From: Variovorax paradoxus | GTDB lineage: Bacteria; Pseudomonadota; Gammaproteobacteria; Burkholderiales; Burkholderiaceae_C | Length of the DNA: 64,000 nucleotides | Assembly: GCF_018614915.1 (NCBI RefSeq) | Contig: NZ_JAGGNU010000043.1 | Span: 1-64,000, forward strand | Reading direction: 5' to 3' | Shown: positions 55,870 through 64,000 of the stretch, piece after piece | Layout of the letters: each line of letters opens with the position of its first letter | Position numbering within the stretch: the stretch's first letter is position 1 | Notes under the pieces: model-generated | Seen by the model: only the letters and a program-made list of their open reading frames with translations | Database searches by the model: none | What the model was told of the DNA's origin: nothing | Position numbers and translations under genes: made by a program

Positions 55870-56972
55870 TCACGCACACGATGGCGCTCACGCTCCTGTC
55901 GGTCATGGCTGCCGCGCTGGTCTTCGTCGCAGGGCTGGCCTGGTCGACCGCCCGGCGGGCCCGCAGGCAGCGGGCCGCATCGGGAGATCAGCTCGCGCAG
56001 GTCGAGCGGCGCCTCGCCGAACAGCGCGCCGCCGTCGGTCGCGCAGAGACGTCGCGTGCCGCCGCCGAAGCCGAGCTGCGCGCAAGCGAAGAACGCTATG
56101 TTGCGGCGCTGCGCGGCAGCCAGGACGGCATGTGGGACTGGGACATCGCCTCCGGCCGTGTCCAGCTCTCGCCGCGCTGGAAGAGCATGCTGGGCTTCGA
56201 GGCGCACGAGCTCGCCGACGACCTGGCGGGCTGGCGAGCGCGCGTCCATCCCGACGACCGGCTCGCGCTGAATCAGGCGCTGGCGCAATGGCTCGCGCCC
56301 GCCACGTCAGCAGACGATGCGCGCTTCGAGCACGAGATGCGCCTCCTGCACAAGGATGGCAGCGTGCGCTGGGTACTGTCGCGCGGCATCACGCTGCGGC
56401 ACGCCAGTGGGGCGCCCTATCGCATGGTGGGCCAGGACACCGACGTGACGCCGACAAGGCATGTGCTGCACGTGCTCCAGGCCGTGGCCGACGGCACCGC
56501 CGGGGCGGTCGGCGAGGCCTTCTTCCCTGCGATGGTCCGGCATTTCGCGCGTGCGCTCGGGCTCGATTGCGCCTTCGTCGCCGAATGCGCAGACCAGCCG
56601 GTGACCCGCGTGCGCACGCTCGCCTACTGGGCGGAAGGCGGCCTGCGCGACAACTTCGAGTTCGCACTGGCCGGCACACCTTGCGAAGCCGTCGTGCAAA
56701 GCGCAAGCGCCTGCTTTCATCGCAACGGCCTTGCGCGGATGTTTCCCCGCGAGGCCGGCTGGGACGCCTATCTGGGCATGCCCATCATCTCAAGCGATGG
56801 CCGCACGCTCGGCCACCTGGCTTTCCGCCATCGCACGCCATTGGGCGACGAGATGCTGGTCGACTCTGTCTACCGCATCTTCCTCGCGCGCGCCGCCGCC
56901 GAACTCGAGCGGATTCAGGCACTGGCCCGGCTTCGCGCAGAAGCGTCGCCACCCGGCGTGCCGGCCTCCTGA
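55866..56972 (+). CDS. membrane-anchored PAS-GAF protein without output domain
   Basis: A 368-residue protein with an N-terminal helix (MALTLLSVMAAALVFVAGLAW), a coiled coil (DQLAQVERRLAEQRAAVGRAETSRAAAEAELRASEERY in pieces), a PAS domain (GSQDGMWDWDIASGRVQLSPRW ... VRWVLSRGI) and a GAF-like domain (ALGLDCAFVAECAD ... LGHLAFRHRTPLGDEM). It ends about there; no kinase, cyclase or HD domain follows. The start overlaps the kinase stop (ATGA). It probably acts as an accessory sensor for that kinase. Its last 58 nt overlap the 3' end of the convergent giant kinase gene. Confidence 0.8.
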   Translation: MITHTMALTLLSVMAAALVFVAGLAWSTARRARRQRAASGDQLAQVERRLAEQRAAVGRAETSRAAAEAELRASEERYVAALRGSQDGMWDWDIASGRVQLSPRWKSMLGFEAHELADDLAGWRARVHPDDRLALNQALAQWLAPATSADDARFEHEMRLLHKDGSVRWVLSRGITLRHASGAPYRMVGQDTDVTPTRHVLHVLQAVADGTAGAVGEAFFPAMVRHFARALGLDCAFVAECADQPVTRVRTLAYWAEGGLRDNFEFALAGTPCEAVVQSASACFHRNGLARMFPREAGWDAYLGMPIISSDGRTLGHLAFRHRTPLGDEMLVDSVYRIFLARAAAELERIQALARLRAEASPPGVPAS

Positions 56973-59900
56973 AGCGCCGCAGGCCGCGCCACCGGCAGGC
57001 CGAAGAAAAAGCAACTGCCCTCGGCCGCACGGCTCTCCACGGCAATCTGGCAGCCGTGCAGTTCGACGATGCGCCTGGCGATCGCGAGGCCCAGCCCGGC
57101 GCCGCCCGAGGCGCGATGGCGGCCCTCGTCGACGCGATAGAAGCGATCGAAGATGAAAGGCAGCTCGGCTTCCGGAATGCCGCTGCCGGTGTCGGCGACG
57201 CATGCGATCACGCGTTCACCTTCGGCGCGCAGGCTCACCCTCACCAAACCGCCTCCAGGGGTGTGCTGCAGGGCGTTGCCGATGAGGTTGTCGAGCACGC
57301 GCTCGACGAGGCCCAAGTCGGCATCGACCGGCGGTAGCGCCTCAGAGGCCTCGATGCGCAGCGTCACCTCCTTGCGATCGGCCTCGAGCTGGAACTTCTG
57401 CAGCACGTCGACGGCGAGCTCCGGCAGCTGGAAGGTTTCGCGGGCGAGCTGCAGGCCCTTGAAGTCGAGCTTGGCAAGTTCGAATAGCTCGTCGATCAGT
57501 GTCGCGAGGTACTCGCTCTGGCGCAGCGCGATCTCGACATAGCTTTGCCGCGTGTCGGCCGGCAGCTCGCTGCCCTTCAGCACCAGGATCTCCAGGTAGC
57601 CGCGCAGCGAAACGAGCGGCGTGCGCAAGTCGTGCGAAACGTTGGCGATCAGCTCGCTTCGCAGGTAGACGTTCTCGGCCTCCAGGTCCTCCTTGAGCCG
57701 CTCGACCTGCGCCAGCGCCTCGCCCAGCTGCTGGCGCGCCGCGCGATGTTCGTGGACTTCGCGCTTGAGGCCGTCGAACAGCCGCGCGTTCTCCAGCGCG
57801 ATGGCAGCCTGAGTCGCCAACATGCGTACGACCCGTATGCGGTCGGACGTGAAGGCGCTGGCGAGCACGCTGTTCTCGAGGTAGAGGACGCCGACCGATC
57901 GTCCCTGCCTCTGCACCGCAGCGCACATCACCGAGCGCGGCTTGTGGCGCACGACGTAGGGGTCGCCGCCGTAGCGCTCATCCGTCGCCGCGTCGGCCAG
58001 TACGACGCTCTCCGCGGTGCGCCGCACGAAGTTGACGATGCTCACCGGCAGGCTGTGCGACACGGCCAGCGGCGTGCCCGGGGCCATCGTTTGCTCCGGC
58101 GGCTGCTGTGCGTCGGAGGCGTAGACCAGCGACTCGCCGTCCCGCTCAAGGACCAGGCAGCCGCGCTCGGCGCCGGCGTTCTCGATCACGAGGCGCATGA
58201 GGCGCACGAGCAGCCGCTCCAGCTCGACCTCGCCGGCGATGACGTGGGCCGCCTTCATCACGCTTTCCAGGTCCAGGCCGCTGGCTCCGGAACTGCCCGA
58301 GGCCGGCGGTACGAGCGCCGGCACCGACGCCGCCAGACCCGGCGGGACCATCGTTTCGACGCGCAGCAGTTCGGGGTATGTGCGGTCGAGCTGTTCCACC
58401 TTCGCCGCCGCGCCCCAGCGCGCGTAACAGGTGCGCGCATCGGCCATGAACAGGGCCGCAAGCTTTGCGTCTCCTCGCGCGAGGCGAAAGCGCGCATGGA
58501 GCTCGCTGGCCAACGCATGCTGCTGAAGCAGCCCGGGCCGGCCGCCCGTGTACTCGATCGCCCGCTCGTAGCGCTCCATCGCCTCGCGGTCGCGACCCTC
58601 GATGCGATCGAGCTCGGCGGCCAGCAGCAGCGCGGGGCAGCGAAAATTCTCTGCGCAGTGCCCGGCCAGCAGTTCGAACAATGCCCGGGCTTCGGCGATT
58701 TGGGACGATGAGTCCCGGCGTTGCTCTTCATTCGCATCGGCGTGGCCCGCGGCCAGCGCCAAGGCATTCCAGAACTCGTAGATCACCGGCCACATGGTTC
58801 CGGCCACGTGATGCACCGTGGCACCGGCAGCGCCTGCTGCCGCCAGGGCCTGCGCCGGACTCCCGAGGAGGCAGCAGACGTGCAGCTTCGCCACCGCGTG
58901 GAAGGTGGCGAAGAAAGGACTGTCGTGGTAGTTGCGCAGGTACTCGTTCTCGTCGATCGCGGCGTCCGACAGCGACAGTGGTCCGTCGGTGCGGCCCTGC
59001 AGCGCGCGCGCCCAGTTGAGGATGATCTTCACCGAATCGGCGAAGCCCTGGTTCTTGAGTTTCTCGATCAGCGCAACGCTGGGCGCGTACTCGTGCACGA
59101 ACTGCGCCAGATCATCGGTGGCGAGGATCGCCGCCCAGGGCTCGGTGCCGGCGCCATAGGCCGCGTAGAGGAAGTCGCCGCTTTCGAGTCCGCTGCGGCA
59201 GGCCTCGCGCGCGTAAGGAACGCAGGTCGCCCATGGCCTGCACCAGAAGTTCACGTGCGCATGGAACTGCTGGTAAATCTTGGCGCGCCGGCGCGAGTCC
59301 TCGAAGCGACGGTTCACGGCGAGCGCCAGCGTGCCGAACTCGTAGGCCCCCTGGTAGTCGCCGCGCACCGGGCCGACTGTGATGGCATGCGTCACGTAGC
59401 CGTAGGCGGACTCCTCGATGTTGCCGTGCGCCAGCGACAGCCGGACCATCGTCGCCGAGATCAGCCGCGCCAGGGTCGGGTCGCCGAGGATGAAGGCCGA
59501 AGCCCAGATGTCGGTGAGCATGCTCATCACGATGAGCACCTGCGGATCGTCCATCACCGGCAGGTCGATCAGCGACGCGATCTGGCGTTCGCCCAGCAGC
59601 GACGCAATGAGATCCATCTCGTGACGCAGGGCACGCTCCTTGCCTGCGGTCGAGTCGGGCAGCAAGACGTCGAACAGCGCGAGGCCGGCACGGCTGTTCG
59701 CCAGCGCCTCGGCATAGCGCGAGGTGTGCTCGTACTGCACGCTGCGCAGGCGATGGACGCGCGCACGGTCGATGTCGGTCGCCGCGTGTTGCAGGAGCAG
59801 CTCGTACTGTCGGAGCGCCGCATCGAAGCGACCGCACAGATACAAGCTCTCGGCGGCTTCGAGGTGCAGCGTGAAGCACAGTGCGTACTCCGAATGCCAA

Positions 59901-62005
59901 TGCTCATCGCCGAGCAACTCGATCCCGGCTTGGAAGAAGTCCAGCGCTCCGTCGTGTGCGGTCGAGGATTTGGCCTTGCGCCCGGCAGTCAGGTCGAGCC
60001 GGGCGACCTCGAGCCGCTCGCGCGCGTCGCTGATGCTGCCGCGGCCGCGGTTGAGGTGCTGCACGATGTCGAATACGCCCTGCTCCATCTGCTGCGGCAT
60101 CGCACGCGACAGCAGGAGGCGGCCGATGCGCAGGTGAAGCATCGGCTTGCGCTCGTCTGGAATCATCGCGTAGGCCGCCTGCTGCACGCGGTCGTGCAGA
60201 AAGGCGTGAGCCGGTTGCGCATCGTCGCTGCGGTGCGGGGCGGGAACGATCAGGCCCTCGGCTGCGGCCTGCGCGAGATCCTCAGCCACGGCCGCAGGCG
60301 GCTGTTCGCTGATGATCGCCAGCGTTCGCTGGTCGAAGCTGTTGCCGATGCATGCGGCCAGCGTCAACGCGTACTGGGATCGGCTCGGCAGACGCTGGAT
60401 GTTGCGCGTCATCAGGTCGACCACGTCGTCGGCGAGCGGCGCCAGCTTGATCGCCTCGATCCGGTAGGCCCAGCGGCCGAGCGCTTCGTCGAAACGCACA
60501 TGCCCATCGCGCTCCAGCGTCTTGAGGAACTGGATCACGAAGAAGGGATTGCCTCCGGTTTTCTCGTGCACCAATCGCGCGAGGGGCTGTGCGTCGGCGA
60601 GTTCGCAGTTCAGGGCATCGCGGATCAGCGCGGCGAGGGCGGCTAGACGCAACGGCCCCAGCACCACGCGTTGCAGTTCGACGCCAGCCGCTTCGAGCTT
60701 GTCGAGCGCTCGCGTCAAGCGATGCGCGCCGTCGAGTTCGTGGTCGCGGCAGGCGCCGATGAGCAGCAGGCCGCGGATCTCGGGGCTGGTGAGCAACGGA
60801 TCGAGCAGGCTCAGCGTTGCCGCGTCGGCCCACTGCAGGTCATCGAGAAAGATCACCAGTGGATGTGCAGGCTGCGCAACCGCGGCGACGAAGTTCTGGA
60901 ACACGCGCCGGAAGCGGTTGAGCGTCTCGGCTGCGCCGAGCGTTACCGGCGACGGCTGCTGGCCGATGATGAACTCGATCTCGGGGACCACCTCGGCCAG
61001 CACGCCTCCGTTGGTACCCAGCGCGCGTGCCAGGGTGCGGCGCCAATCACCTACCCGTTCCTCGCTCTCGGTGAGCATCTGCCGCACCAGGCCCCGGAAG
61101 GCCTGGATCAGCGCGCCGAAGGGAATGCTACGCGCCACCTGATCGAACTTGCCGGAAACGAAATAGGCCTGTTGCCGGACGATGGGCCGGTAGAGCTGGT
61201 GGATGAGCGCGGTCTTGCCTATGCCCGGATGGCCGAAGACGAGCAGTATTGACGGCTGGGTGGCATCGGCGCTGCGTGCGCGTTCGAAGGCGGCACGCAA
61301 CGCGTCGACTTCCTTCTCGCGGCCGTAGAGCCTGGGCAGGATCGACAGACGGGCGCCGACGTCGTGCCGGCCCAGCGCGAACTCGTCGATGTGCCGGCGG
61401 GTGGCCCATTCGCGCCGGCAGTTGGCAAGATCGTGGATCAATCCGGCGGCACTCTGGTAGCGTTCCTCGGGCGACTTGGCCAGGAGCTTCATCACGATCT
61501 GCGACACAGGGATCGGTAACGCCGAGTCGATGTCGACCGGAGCAACCGGCATGCACGCGATGTGTGCGTGGATCAGCTCTAGCGCGTCCCCGGAGCCGAA
61601 CGGCAGCGCCCCGACGAGGAGCTCGTAGAGCACGACCCCCAGGGCATAGAGGTCGCTGCGATGGTCCGGCGCGCGGTCCATGCGGCCGGTCTGCTCGGGA
61701 GAGGCATAGGCCAGGCGCGCCGCGGACAGCCAGGCCGCCGGTGGCGCAGCGTGCAGCGTGGCACTGCCGCTCACGTCGTCGAAGTCGACCAACCAGGCGC
61801 GCCCGGTGGCGACATCACACCGCACTGCGTCGGTGCGCACGCCGTTGTGAACCTCGCCGCGACGATGCAGTTCGGCCAGCTTTGATGCGAGTTCGATGCC
61901 GAACGCCAGCACCAGGTGCAGGGGGACGCGGCCGGCCGCCACCAGCGCGACCAGCGGCTCGCCGCCCGTCGCTTGCAGATCCAACGATTCGCCGTCGGGG
62001 GTCAT
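56915..62005 (-). CDS. pseudokinase / AAA ATPase / GAF / histidine kinase fusion
   Basis: A 1696-residue signalling protein of the trifunctional Ser/Thr-kinase family. Residues 1-215 are a kinase-like domain lacking the N-lobe glycine loop and Lys; the catalytic-loop HRD is VHNG (52-55) and DFG is DFD (74-76), although SPEQTGRMDRAPDHRSDLYALGV is kept. An AAA ATPase follows (Walker A GHPGIGKT at 258-265, LVIFLDDLQWAD), then a long helical TPR-like region, a GAF domain (ERGCLVLERDGESLVYA), H-box NVSHDLRTPLVSL and an HATPase (NLIGNALQHTPGGG, DTGSGIP). GAGGAGG precedes the ATG at 62005. It diverges from the cupin gene across array B. Confidence 0.9.
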   Translation of the reverse strand: MTPDGESLDLQATGGEPLVALVAAGRVPLHLVLAFGIELASKLAELHRRGEVHNGVRTDAVRCDVATGRAWLVDFDDVSGSATLHAAPPAAWLSAARLAYASPEQTGRMDRAPDHRSDLYALGVVLYELLVGALPFGSGDALELIHAHIACMPVAPVDIDSALPIPVSQIVMKLLAKSPEERYQSAAGLIHDLANCRREWATRRHIDEFALGRHDVGARLSILPRLYGREKEVDALRAAFERARSADATQPSILLVFGHPGIGKTALIHQLYRPIVRQQAYFVSGKFDQVARSIPFGALIQAFRGLVRQMLTESEERVGDWRRTLARALGTNGGVLAEVVPEIEFIIGQQPSPVTLGAAETLNRFRRVFQNFVAAVAQPAHPLVIFLDDLQWADAATLSLLDPLLTSPEIRGLLLIGACRDHELDGAHRLTRALDKLEAAGVELQRVVLGPLRLAALAALIRDALNCELADAQPLARLVHEKTGGNPFFVIQFLKTLERDGHVRFDEALGRWAYRIEAIKLAPLADDVVDLMTRNIQRLPSRSQYALTLAACIGNSFDQRTLAIISEQPPAAVAEDLAQAAAEGLIVPAPHRSDDAQPAHAFLHDRVQQAAYAMIPDERKPMLHLRIGRLLLSRAMPQQMEQGVFDIVQHLNRGRGSISDARERLEVARLDLTAGRKAKSSTAHDGALDFFQAGIELLGDEHWHSEYALCFTLHLEAAESLYLCGRFDAALRQYELLLQHAATDIDRARVHRLRSVQYEHTSRYAEALANSRAGLALFDVLLPDSTAGKERALRHEMDLIASLLGERQIASLIDLPVMDDPQVLIVMSMLTDIWASAFILGDPTLARLISATMVRLSLAHGNIEESAYGYVTHAITVGPVRGDYQGAYEFGTLALAVNRRFEDSRRRAKIYQQFHAHVNFWCRPWATCVPYAREACRSGLESGDFLYAAYGAGTEPWAAILATDDLAQFVHEYAPSVALIEKLKNQGFADSVKIILNWARALQGRTDGPLSLSDAAIDENEYLRNYHDSPFFATFHAVAKLHVCCLLGSPAQALAAAGAAGATVHHVAGTMWPVIYEFWNALALAAGHADANEEQRRDSSSQIAEARALFELLAGHCAENFRCPALLLAAELDRIEGRDREAMERYERAIEYTGGRPGLLQQHALASELHARFRLARGDAKLAALFMADARTCYARWGAAAKVEQLDRTYPELLRVETMVPPGLAASVPALVPPASGSSGASGLDLESVMKAAHVIAGEVELERLLVRLMRLVIENAGAERGCLVLERDGESLVYASDAQQPPEQTMAPGTPLAVSHSLPVSIVNFVRRTAESVVLADAATDERYGGDPYVVRHKPRSVMCAAVQRQGRSVGVLYLENSVLASAFTSDRIRVVRMLATQAAIALENARLFDGLKREVHEHRAARQQLGEALAQVERLKEDLEAENVYLRSELIANVSHDLRTPLVSLRGYLEILVLKGSELPADTRQSYVEIALRQSEYLATLIDELFELAKLDFKGLQLARETFQLPELAVDVLQKFQLEADRKEVTLRIEASEALPPVDADLGLVERVLDNLIGNALQHTPGGGLVRVSLRAEGERVIACVADTGSGIPEAELPFIFDRFYRVDEGRHRASGGAGLGLAIARRIVELHGCQIAVESRAAEGSCFFFGLPVARPAALQEAGTPGGDASARSRASA

Positions 62006-62072
62006 ACCCTCCTCCTCGGATTGACTGCGTGCAGGCCGCACTGTGCGCCCGTTTGGCGGTCGATGGCAATGC

Positions 62073-62139
62073 GTGATCAAAGCGTGAAGATTCGTTGACC
62101 GAGCCGTGAAACGCGCCGACCAAAGTGGATTCCGGAGCG
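62073..62139 (+). promoter_or_regulatory. operator array B (four 11-bp units) and promoter box upstream of the cupin gene
   Basis: Units start exactly 11 bp apart: GTGATCAAAGC (62073), GTGAAGATTCG (62084), TTGACCGAGCC (62095) and GTGAAACGCGC (62106). ATTCCGGAGCG follows at 62129, 23 bp after the start of the fourth unit, as in array A, including the TTGA variant at unit three. The leader downstream also shares ACCTCAACC and CAGGAG with the bufA leader. The array lies between the divergent giant kinase and cupin genes and could serve both. Confidence 0.7.
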
Positions 62140-62188
62140 CCGCTTGGCGATCCATCCGACCTCAACCCACTTTCAGGAGTTTCACGCC

Positions 62189-62698
62189 ATGCACATCGCC
62201 AATCCCCAACGCCGCTCGATATGGCGCCAGGCCGCGGCCGCCGCGCTCGTCACCGGCGCCTTCGCCATGCTCGCACCGGTTGCCCTTGCCGGCGAATGCC
62301 CCGCCGACAAGATGGTGGCCGATGGCCAGGGCCAGAAGCCAGGCCCCACCATGCCGAAGGACGTGACCGACGTCGTCCGCTACAGCACCGATCTTTCCAA
62401 GGAGCCGCTTGCACTGCAGGGGCGTCTGTTCCGCCTGCGCCAGCTCGAGATGAAGCCCGGCGGCATCGTGCCCTGGCACAGCCACAACGAGCGGCCCGCC
62501 ATGATCTACATCGTCTCGGGCGAGGTGGTCGAGTACGCGAGCAGCTGCGCGGTTCCCATCACGCACAAGGCTGGGGACGTGGCGCCGGAGAAGAACGGCA
62601 CTTCCCATTGGTGGAAGAACACGGGGAGCACGACAGCCGTCCTGATCTCGGTCGACCTGTTCCCCACCCAGATGAAGATGGACCCGCACGAGATGTGA
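62189..62698 (+). CDS. secreted cupin-domain protein
   Basis: A 169-residue exported protein. A Sec signal (RQAAAAALVTGAFAMLAPVALAG) is cleaved near residue 34, just before ECPADKM. A single cupin follows: MKPGGIVPWHSHNERPAMIYIVSGEVVE gives the HxH metal ligands and the second motif is AGDVAPEKNGTSHWWKNTGS with the last His. The protein should therefore bind a metal in the periplasm. Two Cys (GECPADK, SSCAVPITHK) could form a disulfide or also bind metal. CAGGAG lies 11 nt before the ATG. It shares operator, promoter box and leader with bufA, so the two are probably co-regulated. Confidence 0.85.
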   Translation: MHIANPQRRSIWRQAAAAALVTGAFAMLAPVALAGECPADKMVADGQGQKPGPTMPKDVTDVVRYSTDLSKEPLALQGRLFRLRQLEMKPGGIVPWHSHNERPAMIYIVSGEVVEYASSCAVPITHKAGDVAPEKNGTSHWWKNTGSTTAVLISVDLFPTQMKMDPHEM

Positions 62699-62713
62699 CA
62701 TGAGGAGACGATC

Positions 62714-63199
62714 ATGTACACCCGCACTTCCAGGCTCCTGTCCGCTGCCTTCCTGGGGCTGGCGCTGGTCTCGTCGCAGTCGCCGGCGCAAGGTACCGCG
62801 CCGGGCACCGACGGCCTGATCAGGATCAGGAGCGCCTACAGCGTGGACGAGACCGTCGAGCGCATCAAGAAGGACATCGCCGCCAAGGGCATCGTGTTCT
62901 TCATGGCGATCGACCAGTCGAAGCTCGCGGTCGATGCCGGCATCGCGGTGCGGCCGTCGACGCTCCTCGTGTTCGGCAACCCGCCGCTGGGCGCGCAGTT
63001 CCTGACCTCGAATCCCTACTCGGGGCTCGACTGGCCGGTTCGCCTGCTGGTCCTGCAGGACGAGAAGGGAGCCGTCTGGACGGCCTACACCGATTTTGCG
63101 TGGATTGCGCGCCGGTACGGCATCACCGACCGGCAGCAGCAGTTCGCCACGGCGTCGGGAGTGGTCGAGTCGATCACCTCGACAGTGCGCGCCAGGTAG
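62714..63199 (+). CDS. secreted DUF302 protein
   Basis: A 161-residue protein with a Sec signal (RLLSAAFLGLALVSSQSPAQ). The mature part is a DUF302 domain: SAYSVDETVERIKKDIAAKGIVFFMAIDQ, then LVFGNPPLGAQFLTSNPYSGLDWPVRLLVLQDEKG and YTDFAWIARRYGI. The domain is widespread near metal and redox stress genes and its activity is unknown. It is 15 nt after the cupin gene with GAGG at the right distance, so it belongs to the same operator-B transcript. Confidence 0.88.
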   Translation: MYTRTSRLLSAAFLGLALVSSQSPAQGTAPGTDGLIRIRSAYSVDETVERIKKDIAAKGIVFFMAIDQSKLAVDAGIAVRPSTLLVFGNPPLGAQFLTSNPYSGLDWPVRLLVLQDEKGAVWTAYTDFAWIARRYGITDRQQQFATASGVVESITSTVRAR

Positions 63200-63231
63200 C
63201 GTTCGCGGATCCGAAGGAAAAGGCGGCCGCC

Positions 63232-64000
63232 ATGCACACAACCTATGACGCGTTGATCATCGGCAGCGGCCAGGCGGGACCTTTCCTCGGCGTTCGGCTG
63301 GCTGCCGCCGGGATGAAGGTCGGGCTGGTCGAGCGCGAGCATCTGGGCGGCACCTGCGTCAACGACGGGTGCATGCCGACCAAGACGCTGGTCGCCAGCG
63401 CGCGCGCTGCGTACATGGCGCGCCGCGCGGGCGACTACGGCGTGAACATCGGCGGCCCGGTCAGCGTCGACATGAAGGCGGTGAAGGCACGCAAGGACGC
63501 GGTCGTGCGAAACGCAGTGGAAGGCCTCACGCATTGGCTGGGCGACACGCCTCGCCTGCGTGTGATCCGAGGCCACGCGCGCTTCGTCGCGCCGCATGCC
63601 ATCGAAGTGGACGGCGAGACGCTCGAAGCGCCGAAGATCTTCATCAACGTCGGCGGCCGGCCCGTGCTGCCCGACTGGCCCGGGATCACCGACGTGCCGG
63701 TGCTCACCAACACCTCGATGATGGACCTCGAGGTCCTGCCCGGGCACTTGGTCGTGATCGGCGGCAGCTACATCGGGCTCGAGTTCGCGCAGATGTTCCG
63801 CCGCTTCGGCTCGCGCGTGACGGTGCTCGAATATGCCGATCGAATCATCGCGCGGGAGGACGAGGAGGTTTCGCGCGAGGTGCAGACCATCCTCGAACGT
63901 GAAGGCGTTCGCTTCCTGCTCGGCGTGCGCGATGCCGTCGTGTCGCCCACAGCCGGCGGCGCGCCGATTCGCGTGGCGTTGAAAACCCACGGCGCGGCAC
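63232..64000 (+). CDS. mercuric-reductase-like FAD disulfide oxidoreductase (3' end outside the window)
   Basis: The first 256 codons of a pyridine-nucleotide-disulfide oxidoreductase; no stop occurs before the window ends. FAD loop LIIGSGQAGPFLGVRLAAAG, redox disulfide GGTCVNDGCMPTKTL with the CxxxxC pair, FINVGGRPVLPDWPGI and NAD loop LVVIGGSYIGLEFAQMFRRFG are present. It belongs to the MerA/RclA-like branch rather than the true dihydrolipoamide dehydrogenases, as no lipoyl enzymes are near. Reduction of copper, mercury or a reactive electrophile is possible. It starts 32 nt after the DUF302 gene (AAGGAAAAGG before the ATG) and extends the cupin operon. Confidence 0.88.
   Translation, partial: MHTTYDALIIGSGQAGPFLGVRLAAAGMKVGLVEREHLGGTCVNDGCMPTKTLVASARAAYMARRAGDYGVNIGGPVSVDMKAVKARKDAVVRNAVEGLTHWLGDTPRLRVIRGHARFVAPHAIEVDGETLEAPKIFINVGGRPVLPDWPGITDVPVLTNTSMMDLEVLPGHLVVIGGSYIGLEFAQMFRRFGSRVTVLEYADRIIAREDEEVSREVQTILEREGVRFLLGVRDAVVSPTAGGAPIRVALKTHGAA

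Overview
The window looks like chromosomal DNA of a high-GC betaproteobacterium, most likely order Burkholderiales and family Comamonadaceae (Variovorax/Polaromonas-like). The basis is the phaC-phaA-phaB order, the aceE-aceF-lpdA layout with extra lipoyl domains, a DUF6351 lipoprotein, a TAXI-type binding protein and the base composition judged by eye. No rRNA, tRNA or CRISPR array was recognised.

Layout. 1-6.7 kb: debris and accessory genes. An IS5-family element has cut a metallo-beta-lactamase-fold gene, followed by a small lipoprotein, a DUF6351 lipoprotein, a Crp/Fnr regulator, a SixA-type phosphatase, a SET-domain methyltransferase and the remains of an XRE-cupin regulator. 6.7-13.7 kb: a family-5 binding protein with a flavin oxidoreductase of the N-methylproline-demethylase type and a divergent LysR regulator, then a zinc-ribbon membrane protein and a TAXI binding protein.

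13.8-36.6 kb: sixteen consecutive minus-strand genes with gaps from a 4-nt overlap to 91 nt. In transcription order they are aceE-aceF-lpdA (pyruvate dehydrogenase), an alpha/beta hydrolase, maeB, lipA, dctA, a type II NADH dehydrogenase, phaC-phaA-phaB, a phasin-like gene, cioA-cioB (bd-type quinol oxidase) and a DctB/DctD-like two-component system. A strong sigma-54 promoter match and a perfect 9-1-9 palindrome lie upstream of aceE. I infer one C4-dicarboxylate -> malate -> pyruvate -> acetyl-CoA -> PHB superoperon with an uncoupled NADH-oxidising branch, controlled by the sigma-54 activator encoded at its end.

37-46 kb: a patchwork of acquired pieces. It holds a DUF2231 protein, a VOC protein whose stop codon sits in an attC-like site (an integron gene cassette), a MITE-like element, a GNAT, a lone binding protein, small hypotheticals, an IS110-family transposase broken by an amber codon, and an HxlR / berberine-bridge-type oxidoreductase pair.

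46.5-64 kb: a bufferin-type locus. It contains a DUF2282 precursor (BufA1-like), DoxX, an MNIO/DUF692 enzyme (BufB-like), a DUF2063 partner (BufC-like), five inserted metabolic genes (second type II NADH dehydrogenase, 3-hydroxybutyrate dehydrogenase, patatin/DUF3734, beta-carbonic anhydrase, YeeE/YedE transporter), an OmpR-type regulator with its kinase, an orphan PAS-GAF protein, a 1696-residue pseudokinase/AAA/GAF/histidine-kinase fusion, a secreted cupin, a DUF302 protein and a mercuric-reductase-like flavoprotein that runs off the end. Three operator-like arrays of GTGA-headed units at exact 11-bp spacing lie upstream of bufA, bufB and the cupin gene. They suggest a two-component regulon that has not, to my knowledge, been described for bufferin genes.
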